A stretch of DNA of 64,000 nt from JAIPEI01 sp964443135 (GTDB lineage Bacteria; Desulfobacterota; DSM-4660; Desulfatiglandales; HGW-15), in the NCBI GenBank assembly GCA_964443135.1, contig CAYUBQ010000007.1, forward strand, positions 1 through 64,000, written 5' to 3'. The stretch's first letter is position 1. Every line of letters starts with the position of its first letter. This document shows, piece after piece, positions 23,666 to 32,277 of the stretch. The translations under genes were made by a program, and so were the position numbers. A model generated the notes under the pieces. The model did no database searches. It had not been told where the DNA came from and worked only from the letters and a program-made list of their open reading frames with translations.

Positions 23666-24985
23666 TCAAGACTGGTTTTGACTTATTTTATCTGACTCTA
23701 CCTCACTCACTTTAGCACCATCCAGGAGAAAGTTCAAGGTCTTTTCCTCGAGCAGCTTCTCCTTGTAAGAGTCCAGGATGTTGTTGGCCTCGTAGTACCT
23801 GCGGATGATGCCCGCCTCCTGGCCGATGCCGGCCGCCAGCTCCTGGAACCCCTTGGACACGTCCTCCTCGGTGACCTCGAGCTCGTTCAGCCTGGCCACC
23901 TCGCCCAGGATGAGCATTCGTTTCACCCGGGCCTCGGACGCCGGCCTGAGCTCTTCCCGCAGCTTGGCCTCGTCCAGCCCGGCCTGCTCCAGCGAGGAGC
24001 CGGAACGGGAGATGTTCTGCCGGATGTTCTCGACGGCGCTCTCGAGCTCCTGCTCCACCAGGGACTCCGGGAGGGCGAAATCCACGCCTTCGGCGATGCG
24101 GTCCATGAGGCGGTTCTTCACGTCCCGGTCGATCCGCTTCTCCTCCCGCTTGACGAGCTCCCTGCGGACCTCTTCCCGCAGGTCCTCCACGGTCGCAACG
24201 CCGTCCGCGCCCAGCCCCTTGGCGAACTCGTCGTCCAGCGCGGGCATCTCCATCTCCTTGATGTCGTCCAGCCGGATCTCGAAATCGACGCTCTTGCCCG
24301 CCAGGTTCTTGTCGCGGTAGTCCTCCTCGAAATCCACCCGGATCGTCGTGGACTCCCCCTTGCGGGTCCCCACGAGCCGCTTTTCGAACTCGGGATGGAA
24401 GTCGCCCGAGCCGACCCGCAGCATGTGGCTGTCGGACTCGAGGCCCTCGACGGGCTCCCCGTTCTCGAGCCCCTTGTAGCTGAAGACGGCATAGTCGCCC
24501 TCGCGAACGCCGCGGTCTTCCTCCACGGGCTTCATCTGGCCCCGGGCACGGCGGATCTCCTCGATCTGCTTGTCCACGTCCGCCTCGTCGACGGAGAGGC
24601 GCTCCCTGTCCACCTCGATCCTCTGGTAGTTCTCGAGCTCGAACCGGGGTCGCACCTCCATCACGGCGGTGTAGCGGAAGGTCTCCCCCTTGCGCGGGAG
24701 ATCGTTCTCGACGGTGGGCATGGCCAGCGGGAAGGTGTCGTTTTCCTCCATGGCCTTGGGGAGGGTCTCGTTGACGAGGTCCCGGGTCACATCGCTCAAT
24801 ACCTCCCGGCCGAACCGTCCCTCCAGGATCCCGATGGGGATCTTGCCCGGGCGGAAGCCGGGAATGCGGGCCTGTTTTCCGAGGTCCCGGTAGGCCTTGT
24901 TGATCTTGCGATCGACCTCGCCGGCCTCGATTTCGACAGTGAGCTTCTTCTTGACGGGGCTGATTTCTTCGACGCTGCTCTTCAT
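23666..24985 (-). CDS. tig: Trigger factor (ribosome-associated chaperone/prolyl isomerase)
   Basis: A 439-residue chaperone binding the ribosome exit site. The N-terminal ribosome-binding domain includes KQARIPGFRPGKIP (GFRxGxxP signature, about 38-55). The FKBP-type PPIase domain spans about 155-245 (DYAVFSYKGLENGEPVEG, VGTRKGESTTIRVDFEEDY). A long helical C-terminal arm domain follows. The ATG at 24985 (MKSSVEEISPVKKKLTVEIE) is chosen because the 22-codon upstream extension is out of family. It is the first gene of tig-clpP-clpX-lon, coupling folding of nascent chains with proteolysis. The last codons overlap the upstream open frame of clpP, not clpP itself. Confidence 0.97.
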   Translation of the reverse strand: MKSSVEEISPVKKKLTVEIEAGEVDRKINKAYRDLGKQARIPGFRPGKIPIGILEGRFGREVLSDVTRDLVNETLPKAMEENDTFPLAMPTVENDLPRKGETFRYTAVMEVRPRFELENYQRIEVDRERLSVDEADVDKQIEEIRRARGQMKPVEEDRGVREGDYAVFSYKGLENGEPVEGLESDSHMLRVGSGDFHPEFEKRLVGTRKGESTTIRVDFEEDYRDKNLAGKSVDFEIRLDDIKEMEMPALDDEFAKGLGADGVATVEDLREEVRRELVKREEKRIDRDVKNRLMDRIAEGVDFALPESLVEQELESAVENIRQNISRSGSSLEQAGLDEAKLREELRPASEARVKRMLILGEVARLNELEVTEEDVSKGFQELAAGIGQEAGIIRRYYEANNILDSYKEKLLEEKTLNFLLDGAKVSEVESDKISQNQS

Positions 24986-25206
24986 GAGACCTTCAAAAAC
25001 CTCCGAGTGCGGGACTAGGGCAAAAGGTAAGCACGATGACCGGCAGTTCAAGGAAAATTGTTGATTTTACAAGCCTGGTCACACGGCTGTCAACCGGATT
25101 GTACGTCCCACAGCGCTCCGGCCTGCGCGTCCCGCGAAAACCGCTGTTTTCTGGAATGAAAGCACAAACCATGCCAGGGAAGGCCCGTCGAAAGGGGACG
25201 GCCGGG

Positions 25207-25503
25207 TCAGTCCCGGTTCCGCTCCTTCACCAGCTCGATGAACGCCTCGAGCTCCTCTTCGGAGCCGAACACCTCGCTGTACCTGCGCTCGCTCCAGGCG
25301 GCCAGGCCCAGCTCGAAGATGTGGTGAATGAGCCGGTCCGCATCCTCCGCGCCCTGGAGCTGGACCGTCTGGTAGAGAAGCTCGTTCGGCACCTTGATGG
25401 GGTAGACGGCCGTGGACGAGCGCTTCTCGGGCTTGAGGTAGTCCTGTATATCCTTGAGGATTCTCAGGCTGACGTATTTTCTGTTGTACTCTTCTTCGTT
25501 CAT
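25207..25503 (-). CDS. Small conserved-looking hypothetical protein
   Basis: A 98-residue acidic soluble protein with no recognised domain. It is predicted mixed alpha, with motifs EYNRKYVSLRILKDIQDYLKP, TAVYPIKVPNELLYQTV and a Glu-rich C-terminal helix (SEEELEAFIELVKERN). It lies upstream of tig in the same direction with a 221-bp gap, so it may have its own transcript. The ATG follows an AAGGGATTC site. Function unknown. Confidence 0.75.
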   Translation of the reverse strand: MNEEEYNRKYVSLRILKDIQDYLKPEKRSSTAVYPIKVPNELLYQTVQLQGAEDADRLIHHIFELGLAAWSERRYSEVFGSEEELEAFIELVKERNRD

Positions 25504-25681
25504 GTTGAATCCCTTCGCTCCTTATGTCATGTATAAGATCAACCAACGGATTCGTCAACCACAAGCCGTCCTGCAGGCGGCTCCCCGGGAGGCCTGAACG
25601 GCCGGAAAGAGGCCGGGGGCGGTGATTGACGCACGAGAGTCGAAAAAGTGACTCCGGACCCGCGCCTCGGAAAGGGAACCC

Positions 25682-26047
25682 ATGCCCATCTACGAGTACC
25701 AGGCCGAGGACCCGAAAACGGGCTGCCCCTTCTGTCGCAGGCCGTTCGAGCATTTACAGGGACTCAGGGACGAGCCTCTGGGGGCCTGCCCGGACTGCGG
25801 CGCGCCCGTGCGCAAGCTGATCTCCCGGTGCCGGGCCGCGGTCCTCGAGGCCTCCGAGGAGGTCGTGAGGACGGAGGGCCGGATCCGGGCATACGAAAAG
25901 GAAGGCCTGTGGAGCCACGCCGCCGAGCTCGCGGACAAGCAGGCGGAGAAGACCCGGGACACCGGGCTCAAGACCCGCGCCCTCGACAACTACGAAAAGG
26001 CCGGGTACGACGCGGGTACGCTCACCCGTCACGATGCCGGGGACTGA
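25682..26047 (+). CDS. FmdB-type zinc ribbon protein
   Basis: A 121-residue protein. The N-terminal zinc ribbon is of FmdB/CxxC_CXXC_SSSS type: MPIYEYQ start, CPFC and CPDC separated by a conserved FEHLQGLRDEPLGACP spacer (residues 15-40). The C-terminal half is a charged helical extension. FmdB proteins are small putative regulators whose targets are mostly unknown. It faces the 98-residue gene divergently. Note the spacing of CxxC from the N-terminus is wider than in typical FmdB, with an insertion EDPKTG. Confidence 0.85.
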   Translation: MPIYEYQAEDPKTGCPFCRRPFEHLQGLRDEPLGACPDCGAPVRKLISRCRAAVLEASEEVVRTEGRIRAYEKEGLWSHAAELADKQAEKTRDTGLKTRALDNYEKAGYDAGTLTRHDAGD

Positions 26048-26216
26048 TCCCCGGGCCCGACCGCGCTCCGGCCTCCTTCTTGGCTTGCCCGATTTTCAGC
26101 AATTGTGGTACGGTGCCTGACGTTTCCGGGACGTTCCCGCCCTGCCCGCGCCCAGGCCCGTCCCGGAGGGAACCGGGGGCGCGAGAACGCGACGTGTTCA
26201 AGGGAGGCCCATCCGC

Positions 26217-26894
26217 GTGATCGATCTTTTCCTCAGAGGCGGCGTCTTCATGTACCCCATCCTGCTCTGCTCGGTGATCGCACTGGCGATCTTCCTGGAG
26301 CGCCTCTGGGTGCTGCGGCGGAGCCAGGTCCTCCCCGAGACGTTCATCCGGAGCGTCGAGGAGCTGCTGAGGAAGGGAAAGGTCGCCGAGGCCCTCTATC
26401 TCTGCCAGGGTCAGGCCTCCTCCATCGCCCGGGTCTTCCTGGGGGGCCTCAAGAACGCGGGACGGGGCATGTGGCTCGTCAAGGAAGGCATCGAGGAGAT
26501 GGGGAGCCGGGAGGCGGTGGTCCTCGAAAAACACGTGGGGGTCCTGGCCACCATCGCCAACCTCACCCCGCTCCTCGGGCTCCTGGGAACGGTGTCGGGG
26601 ATGATCAAGACCTTCAACGTCATCTCCGTTCAGGGCGTGGGAAACCCCGCCCCGCTGGCGGGCGGGATCGCCGAGGCCCTCATCACCACGGCCTCGGGTC
26701 TCTGCGTGGCCATCCCCACGCTGGTCTGCTACCGCATCCTCAAGGACCGGACCGAGACCCTGGTGTTCGAGATGGAGGAGCACTCCATGGAGATCATCGA
26801 GATCCTGGAGGGAGCGGGCAAGGGTCCCCTCGACACCGACCGGGTCGCTCACCCGAAGCATGAGGCCGCCCTCCGGCGCTCCTCAACACCCTGA
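26217..26894 (+). CDS. MotA/TolQ/ExbB proton channel family protein
   Basis: A 225-residue inner-membrane protein. TM1 is at about 10-30 (GGVFMYPILLCSVIALAIFLERLW). A cytoplasmic domain follows, then TM2 and TM3 (about 115-135 and 155-180), with conserved LTPLLGLLGTVSGMIKTF and GGIAEALITTASGLCVAIPTLV. These energise outer-membrane or cell-envelope processes with the proton gradient together with an ExbD/TolR partner, which is the next gene 18 bp downstream. The start is GTG 26217 after GGGAGG. No TonB or TolA gene is adjacent, so the client is undetermined. Confidence 0.92.
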   Translation: MIDLFLRGGVFMYPILLCSVIALAIFLERLWVLRRSQVLPETFIRSVEELLRKGKVAEALYLCQGQASSIARVFLGGLKNAGRGMWLVKEGIEEMGSREAVVLEKHVGVLATIANLTPLLGLLGTVSGMIKTFNVISVQGVGNPAPLAGGIAEALITTASGLCVAIPTLVCYRILKDRTETLVFEMEEHSMEIIEILEGAGKGPLDTDRVAHPKHEAALRRSSTP

Positions 26895-26912
26895 TCGAAA
26901 CGGGAGAGGCCC

Positions 26913-27332
26913 ATGCGCTTCATCCGCGGTCGAAGAGAGGAGGAGCCCCGGCTCGGGATCGCCCCGCTGATCGACATCGTGTTCCTCCTGCTGATCTTTT
27001 TCATGGTCACCTCCCACTTCGACCTGGCCTCGGGCGTCCGCCTGGAGCTGCCCGAGATGGCCAGCCGCCTGAGCGAGGAGGCCCGGACCGAGGCCACGGT
27101 CGTGATCGACCGGGAAGGAAACATTTACCTGGAGGGGGAGCGGGTCGAGAAAGAGGTTCTCGAGGACCGGCTCCGCAAACGCGTCGAAGGGGGGGCGCTC
27201 GAGCGCATCATCCTCCAGGCCGACAAGGAGACCCTGCACGGGACCGTCCTCGGGACCATCGACCTGGCGCGCGCGGCCGGTGTGCGATCGGTGATCATCG
27301 CCGCCCGCTGGAAATCGGGCGAAGGCCGTTGA
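26913..27332 (+). CDS. ExbD/TolR family biopolymer transport protein
   Basis: A 139-residue bitopic inner-membrane protein. A short basic cytoplasmic tail precedes the single TM helix (about 15-38), which carries the functionally essential Asp in IAPLIDIVFLLLIFFMVT. The periplasmic domain (about 50-139) ends with TIDLARAAGVRSVIIA. Partner of the upstream ExbB-type channel. Together they start an operon continuing through a FtsB-like, a TPR and a MetE/UroD-like gene. Confidence 0.92.
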   Translation: MRFIRGRREEEPRLGIAPLIDIVFLLLIFFMVTSHFDLASGVRLELPEMASRLSEEARTEATVVIDREGNIYLEGERVEKEVLEDRLRKRVEGGALERIILQADKETLHGTVLGTIDLARAAGVRSVIIAARWKSGEGR

Positions 27333-27414
27333 GCGGCATCCGGCCACGAACACCCCGCCCCTGCGGGAGGGGGGAAGAAAGGGGGCTCGGCCTTCCCGGC
27401 CTCCGAAGCGTTCG

Positions 27415-27807
27415 ATGGAACTGAACCGAAAAGGAATCCACAAGACTGCGGTCCTCGTCCTCTTTGTCCTGATCGCGGCGTGGCTGGCCTTCGGCGAGCG
27501 CGGGCTGATCCACCTCTACAGGATGGAGGACCAGCGGGCGCGCTACAGGGAACGCATCCAGACGCTCGAGCAGAAGAACCACGAGCTGCTCCTCGAGATC
27601 GAACGGCTCAGGACCGACGAGGAGTACATCGAATCCGTCGCCCGCAAGGAGCTGAACCTGCTGAAAGAAGACGAGACCCATTTTCACTTCGCAAAGGAGC
27701 TCCGGAGCGGCGTCACCGCCGGGGTTTCGTCGCCGGGAGGTCCGGATGCGGAGCGGAGCGACGCCGCGGCGGCCGAGGCCGGAGCCCCGGACGCCCCGTC
27801 GAACTGA
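27415..27807 (+). CDS. FtsB/DivIC-like septum formation initiator protein
   Basis: A 130-residue bitopic membrane protein. The TM helix is at about 10-28. It is followed by a coiled coil (RARYRERIQTLEQKNHELLLEIERLR) and the family signature DEEYIESVARKELNLLKEDE. FtsB/DivIC proteins stabilise the FtsL-FtsQ divisome complex. The C-terminal 35 residues are low-complexity (Ala/Pro/Asp/Gly) and unlikely to be structured. It lies 82 bp after exbD. Confidence 0.85.
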   Translation: MELNRKGIHKTAVLVLFVLIAAWLAFGERGLIHLYRMEDQRARYRERIQTLEQKNHELLLEIERLRTDEEYIESVARKELNLLKEDETHFHFAKELRSGVTAGVSSPGGPDAERSDAAAAEAGAPDAPSN

Positions 27808-27831
27808 CCATCACCACAGTGGGAGGATGAC

Positions 27832-28773
27832 ATGTACGATCTCGAGCGGCTTCTCGAAGAACTCCTGGAGACCGACGCTTCGCCCGGGGCGCTCCACCTG
27901 GTCCTGTCGAAGCTCGAGGACCAGGGACGCACGAGCCTCGTGATCCAGCAATGCCGAAAGGTGCTGAGCCTCCACCCGAACCGTGACGACCTGCGCACCC
28001 TGCTGGCCGAGGCCTACCTGGAGCAGGGGCTCGCGGCCCGGGCGGCCGAGGAGCTGATGCGGGTGACCCGGCGGCTGGACGAGGCGGCCGGGGCCTACAA
28101 GCTGCTGGCCGACGCCTTTCTGCGCCAGGGAAGGGACGCGGAAGCGGCGGGGTGCCTGGACCGCTACCTGGCCCACCACCCGGACGACGTCGACGCCGGG
28201 GAAACCCTGGCCCGGCTCCGCCCCCCGGCCCCGGAGACCGAGGCTGAGACCGCCGCGCCCGAAGAGACCCGGGCCGGAGAAGAGGAGCTCCAGGAAACGC
28301 CCGCTCTCGAGCAAGAGGCTCCGGCCGGGGAGCCCATCCCCGAGATCGCCACCCCCACACTGGCCGAGCTCTACTACAGCCAGGGGCAGATCGACGCCGC
28401 CGTGGAGACCTACGAACTTATTCTCGCCCGCTCCCCGGACGATCCCCGGGCCAACGCCCGCCTCCGCGAGCTGCTGGCCCTGAGGGCGGCCCCGGCGGAA
28501 GCGCCCGCCTTCGAGGTGGAGGCGCCGGAGGCGGCACCGGACGAGCAGCCCGAGGTCGAGGCGCTGGAGCCCGTCCGGCCGGAGGAGGAGCCCTTCGAGG
28601 AGGAGCTGCCGGAGGCCGCACCGGTCGAGGAGCTCGCCCCGGAGGCCGCGGAGGTCCTCTCCGAGGCGGCCGCGGCCCGGGCCGCGGAGCAGAGAACGTC
28701 CCGCAGGATGATCGCCGTGCTCGAGGAGTGGCTGACCCGAATCCACGAGACCGGGACCACCGCGTCCGTCTGA
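27832..28773 (+). CDS. Tetratricopeptide repeat protein
   Basis: A 313-residue protein, probably a scaffold. The N-terminal half (about 1-125) holds three to four TPR-like helical pairs (LLAEAYLEQGLAARAAEEL, LLADAFLRQGRDAEAAGCL). One more TPR lies at about 180-215 (AELYYSQGQIDAAVETYELILARSPDDPRANARL). Between and after them are very acidic Pro/Ala/Glu-rich linkers. A short helix ends the protein. No signal peptide is seen. A GGGAGG site precedes the ATG. The arrangement after the FtsB-like gene recalls cell-envelope operons, but its partner is unknown. Confidence 0.82.
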   Translation: MYDLERLLEELLETDASPGALHLVLSKLEDQGRTSLVIQQCRKVLSLHPNRDDLRTLLAEAYLEQGLAARAAEELMRVTRRLDEAAGAYKLLADAFLRQGRDAEAAGCLDRYLAHHPDDVDAGETLARLRPPAPETEAETAAPEETRAGEEELQETPALEQEAPAGEPIPEIATPTLAELYYSQGQIDAAVETYELILARSPDDPRANARLRELLALRAAPAEAPAFEVEAPEAAPDEQPEVEALEPVRPEEEPFEEELPEAAPVEELAPEAAEVLSEAAAARAAEQRTSRRMIAVLEEWLTRIHETGTTASV

Positions 28774-28779
28774 AGCGAG

Positions 28780-29817
28780 GTGACCTCCTTGGAATGGAGC
28801 TTTGCGGCCACAGGGGTGGGGAGCGTCCCCAACCTTCGGGTGGAGCCCACCTGCCGTCTCATCCTGGAGCTGTTTCCGGAGATCCCCTTCTGGCCCCAGT
28901 TCGTGAACCTGGCCCCCGAGGAGGAGATGGTCCCGCAGTTCAGCGAGGGCCTCCCGGGCATCCGCACCGGGGAGGACGGAAAGACCCTCCGGGTCTCCTC
29001 GGCCGCCCTGGAGGACGAGCTGACGCGATTCTATGAGGCCTTTCTGGACGAGGACGTCGAGACCTTCGCCGTCTCGCCGGACCGCGCCCGGGGCCTCTAC
29101 ACCCTGCTGGAGATGCTCGGGGAGACCCCGCCGGCCCGGAACGGCCTGATCAAGGGACAGACCGTGGGGCCGGTCACCTTTGCCTCGTCCGTGACTCTGG
29201 AGGACGGCCGCTATCTCCTCCACGACCCGGGTCTCCTGGACGCCGTGGTCAAGGGGCTGTCCATCAAGCTCCTCTGGCAGGCCGGGATGCTGGGCCGCAC
29301 CGGGAGGAGGCCGATCCTGTTCATTGACGAGCCCGCCCTCTCCGGCATCGGCTCGGCCTTCTCGTCCATGAACCGGGACCTGGTGGCGGGGGCGCTGCGG
29401 GAGATGATGGACTACTGCCGCGAGAGGTCCAACGCGGTCATGGGAATCCACTGCTGCGCCAACACGGACTGGTCCATGGTGCTCGCGGCCGGCCCCGACA
29501 TCCTCAACTTCGACGCCTACGGCTACATGGACGCGTTCCTGCTCTATTCCGACGAGGTGGTCCGCTTCGTCCAGGGCGGCGGAACGATCGCCTGGGGCAT
29601 GGTTCCCACCCTGGACTTTCACAAGGGGGTCACCGCGGGCGACCTCCAGGCCCGGCTGGAGCAGGGGCTCGACCGGCTGTCCGCCCAGGGGATCAGCCGG
29701 GAGCTCCTTCGCGCCCGGGGCATGATCACGTCGGCCTGCGGCATGGGCGGCATGCCCGTCGACTCCGCCGAAACCGTCCTTCGCCTGATCTCCGAGCTCG
29801 GGAAGCGGATGCGCTGA
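28780..29817 (+). CDS. Cobalamin-independent methionine synthase/UroD-superfamily methyltransferase-like protein
   Basis: A 345-residue TIM-barrel protein related to the catalytic half of MetE and to UroD-like corrinoid methyltransferases. Candidate zinc ligands are visible: His/Cys in GIHCCANTDW, Glu in FIDEPALSG, and a C-terminal Cys in TSACGMGG. The N-terminal MetE half is absent, so a role as corrinoid-protein or thiol methyltransferase is as likely as methionine synthesis. The start is GTG 28780, 6 bp after the TPR stop; TTG 28789 behind GAGGTG is an alternative. Confidence 0.8.
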   Translation: MTSLEWSFAATGVGSVPNLRVEPTCRLILELFPEIPFWPQFVNLAPEEEMVPQFSEGLPGIRTGEDGKTLRVSSAALEDELTRFYEAFLDEDVETFAVSPDRARGLYTLLEMLGETPPARNGLIKGQTVGPVTFASSVTLEDGRYLLHDPGLLDAVVKGLSIKLLWQAGMLGRTGRRPILFIDEPALSGIGSAFSSMNRDLVAGALREMMDYCRERSNAVMGIHCCANTDWSMVLAAGPDILNFDAYGYMDAFLLYSDEVVRFVQGGGTIAWGMVPTLDFHKGVTAGDLQARLEQGLDRLSAQGISRELLRARGMITSACGMGGMPVDSAETVLRLISELGKRMR

Positions 29818-29871
29818 CACGGCCGGGTAAGAGCCCCGTTCCATTCCCGACGGAGGGATCAACCGCCTCAC

Positions 29872-30933
29872 ATGGACAAGCGAACCATCTCCAAGTTCTT
29901 TCTCATCGTCCTCCTGGCGGCCACGGCCCTCCTGGTCCGGCTGTTCCGGACCTACATCTCGGCCATCGTGCTGGCCCTCCTGATCGCCAGCGCCTTCTTC
30001 CCGCTGTACGGCCGGCTCCGGATGCTGCTCAAGGACCAGGCCCAGCCCGCGGCCCTCGTCATGTGCGTTTTCATCGCCGTGGTGCTGATCATTCCGGTGG
30101 GGGGTTCGTCGGGACCCTGTCGAACGAGGCCTTGGACTTCTACAAGCGCAGCCGGACCATGGTCTCCATCGACCGCATCGACCAGGCGATCCACGGCGAC
30201 AGCGTCTGGGCGAAGCGCCTTCGAAAGGGCGCCTCCGCGCTCGGCGTGAAGCTCGACGTGGAGGCCCTGAACCGGGTGGCCGCGGCCGTGGGCACCAACG
30301 TCGGGCTGTTTCTCTCCCGCCAGATCCGCTCCGTGGCATCGAACCTCCTCAGCTTCCTGATCCACTTCTTCCTGATGATGCTGGTGATCTTCTACATCTT
30401 CCGGGACGGGGAACGGCTCAGGAACTACATCTCCGATCTCCTGCCCTTCCCCCTCTCGCAGCAGGAGCTGGTGGTGAACAAGTTCCGGGAGATGGGCCGG
30501 GCGGTGATCCTGGGGAACGGGGTGTCCGGGATCATCCAGGGAGTCCCGGCCGGGATCGGGTTCGCCCTCTCCGGGCCTGGGCAGCCCGTTCCTCTGGGGG
30601 ACGGTGGCGGCCTTCATGGCCTTCCTGCCCATCGTGGGCGCCTCCATCGTCTTTCTTCCCGCCTTCGCCATCCTCATGATCCAGGGGAAAACCGGAGTCG
30701 CCCTGATCTTCCTCGTCTACAACGCCTGCTACAGCGCCTTCATCGAGTACGTGGCCAAGCCGCGCCTCATCGGCAAGGGCATGCGCATGAACCCCCTGCA
30801 GGTTTTCATCGGCGTGATCGCCGGGCTCGAGCTCTTCGGCCTCCTGGGCGTGGTGTACGGTCCCCTGATCATGACCATTTTTCTGACCCTTGCAGAAATC
30901 TATCGGCTCGAGTATAAAGAGGCCGTGCTGTAG
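29872..30933 (+). pseudogene. AI-2E family permease with two compensating frameshifts
   Basis: Coding similarity to the AI-2E/PerM/YdiK family runs the full length but changes frame twice. One base is missing in the G6 run at 30099-30104 (VLIIPVGG | FVGTLSNEALDF) and one is extra in the GGG at 30573-30575 (GFALSG | LGSPFLWGTVAAFMAFLP). Repaired, it would be about 353 residues with roughly eight TM helices and the conserved C-terminal PLQVFIGVIAGLELFGLLGVVYGPL. Two single-base changes in G-runs with a net shift of zero could be genuine decay or sequence error. A full-length paralogue is at 43996-45105. Confidence 0.85.
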
Positions 30934-31007
30934 CCTGAGCGCGCCCTCGACCCCAGCGGATCAAACCCATGAGCGCCAACGCGGGCGGGTGTTGACCATC
31001 TCAGGGA

Positions 31008-31112
31008 GTGACGAGTTCGCAGAAATTCGCTCACCCGCCGCTGGAAGCGCTATCACGTATTGACATTCCGGGGGCGGATCTTCAAGGCTTAGGGCTTTTT
31101 ACGACCCGCCAA
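31008..31112 (+). repeat. Dispersed ~110-bp repeat, copy R3
   Basis: Plus-strand copy of the unit seen reversed at 59-168 and 10651-10761: GTGACGAGTTCGCAG, CGCTCACCCGCCGCTGGAAGC, GGATCTTCAAGGCTTAGGGC, TTTTTACGAC. It ends just before the response-regulator start, and its 3' edge supplies the AAGGAG ribosome site. A TTGACA hexamer in the middle could act as -35. Confidence 0.75.
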
Positions 31113-31125
31113 GGAGTCTGATGCC

Positions 31126-31614
31126 ATGGATACGGAAAAAGTGCTTCGAGGCAAGTGGATCCTGATCGTGGACGACGAGCAGGACATCCTCGACCTGCTG
31201 ACCGAGATGCTGGACATGTGCCGGATCGACACGGCCGGGACCTTCGAGGAGGGCAAGAGTCTCCTGGAAACCAACCCCTACGACGTGGCCGTGCTGGACA
31301 TCATGGGTGTCAAGGGCTACGAGCTTCTGGAAATCGCCACCCAGCGGAACATCCCCGCCCTGATGCTCACCGCCCACGCCCTGACCAAGGAAGACCTCAG
31401 GATGTCCGCGGAAAAGGGGGCCTCCTTTTATGCGCCCAAGGACGAGATCAACCGCATCGACGTGTTCGTGGCGGACGTGATCGAGGCCAGGGAGAAGAAC
31501 CGCAACATCTGGGCCAAGTGGTACGAGCGGCTCAGCGGTTTCTACGACCGCCGGTTCGGCCCCAACTGGCGCGACATGGACCCGGACTTCTGGGATCACC
31601 TGATCAAGTACTGA
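31126..31614 (+). CDS. Response regulator, receiver domain with short novel tail
   Basis: A 162-residue cytoplasmic protein. The receiver (about 8-125) has the acidic pocket in VDDEQD, the phospho-acceptor in VAVLDIMG, the switch Thr in LMLTAHA and the Lys in YAPKDEI. The last 40 residues are rich in Trp/Arg/Tyr (NIWAKWYERLSGFYDRRFGPNWRDMDPDFW) and contain no known output domain. No histidine kinase is adjacent. The gene is followed by the c-di-GMP riboswitch 50 bp on. Confidence 0.9.
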   Translation: MDTEKVLRGKWILIVDDEQDILDLLTEMLDMCRIDTAGTFEEGKSLLETNPYDVAVLDIMGVKGYELLEIATQRNIPALMLTAHALTKEDLRMSAEKGASFYAPKDEINRIDVFVADVIEAREKNRNIWAKWYERLSGFYDRRFGPNWRDMDPDFWDHLIKY

Positions 31615-31660
31615 TGCGCGGGGCCTCCTGCTTTTTGTTCAAGTTCCCGGAGGCCGTGCC

Positions 31661-31752
31661 GATAAGGACAACCAGGAAAAACGCCAAACCCGTCGTGAGG
31701 CGGGGACGGAAAGCCACGGGTCTCCGAGGAGACAGCCGGGTTGCCCTCTGAG
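31661..31752 (+). promoter_or_regulatory. c-di-GMP-I (GEMM) riboswitch
   Basis: The core motifs are present in order: CAAACC, a tetraloop hairpin CCGTC-GTGA-GGCGG, GGGACG, AAAGCCACGGGTCT, then GAGACAGCCGGGTTGCC. A plausible closing stem pairs 31664-31673 with 31739-31748. Two positions differ from the usual consensus and change together (C before CAAACC, G before AAAGCC), which keeps a base pair. The ligand-contact G one base upstream is retained, favouring c-di-GMP over cGAMP. An intrinsic terminator follows 30 bp later, so control is likely at transcription of the FliL-like gene. Confidence 0.85.
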
Positions 31753-31781
31753 TCGAGCGATCTTCACGACGACACGCAACC

Positions 31782-31817
31782 GGTCTGCCTCGGGTCCCCG
31801 AGACGGGCCTTTTTTTT
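31782..31817 (+). terminator. Intrinsic terminator, expression platform of the riboswitch
   Basis: Stem GGTCTGCCTCGG with CCGAGACGGGCC (one mismatch, wobble pairs), loop GTCC, followed by eight T. It lies between the riboswitch aptamer and the next start codon, the usual place of a ligand-controlled terminator. Confidence 0.85.
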
Positions 31818-31846
31818 CGCGAATCTCGAAGCGGAGAGCGGAGCAG

Positions 31847-32260
31847 ATGGCGTCAGCAAAAAAGATCGGATGCGTCCTTCTGGCGGGTGCCTTGATCGTG
31901 GGAAGCGTGGGAGTCTACCACTATCACAATGAGGCCGTGCTGGACTGGCTCCTCGAGTTCCGGCCCGGTGGCAGGACCGGCAACGACGTGGACCTCTTCT
32001 TCATCTCCTACGTGGACTCCAAGACCCTTCGGGTGAACCTGACCGTGCGGTGTCGGAACCGGGGACAGAAGCGGGAGGTGCTGGAAAAGGAGCCGCGCAT
32101 CGTGAGCGGGCTCATCGAGTGCTCCCGCCACCCCAAGCTTGTGGCCTCCCTGGAGAAGCGGGACCTCGAGCCCCTGCGCAACTACTGGACCGAGACCATC
32201 AACGAGACCACCGGTTCCCCGGTGGACTCCGTCCACCTGGATCGTTTCTTCTTCAACTGA
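31847..32260 (+). CDS. FliL-like single-pass membrane protein under riboswitch control
   Basis: A 137-residue protein with an N-terminal TM anchor (about 6-24) and a periplasmic domain of about 110 residues. The segment order matches FliL: a beta strand DVDLFFISYVD, a second strand LRVNLTVRCR, a helix KREVLEKEPRIVSGLIECSR, a helix LRNYWTETINETTG, and a terminal strand VDSVHLDRFFFN. FliL binds the flagellar stator ring and modulates motility. No flagellar gene is nearby, so the name is a fold-level inference. The riboswitch and terminator upstream suggest expression responds to c-di-GMP. The start lies 29 bp after the T-tract with a GCGGAGCAG site. Confidence 0.75.
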   Translation: MASAKKIGCVLLAGALIVGSVGVYHYHNEAVLDWLLEFRPGGRTGNDVDLFFISYVDSKTLRVNLTVRCRNRGQKREVLEKEPRIVSGLIECSRHPKLVASLEKRDLEPLRNYWTETINETTGSPVDSVHLDRFFFN

Positions 32261-32277
32261 GGCCGGCCCGGTGCGCC

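Noticed and set aside
31661..31752. cGAMP-specific GEMM variant
   Set aside because: The ligand-contact position is still G, not the A of cGAMP-type variants; the changed neighbours form a compensated pair.
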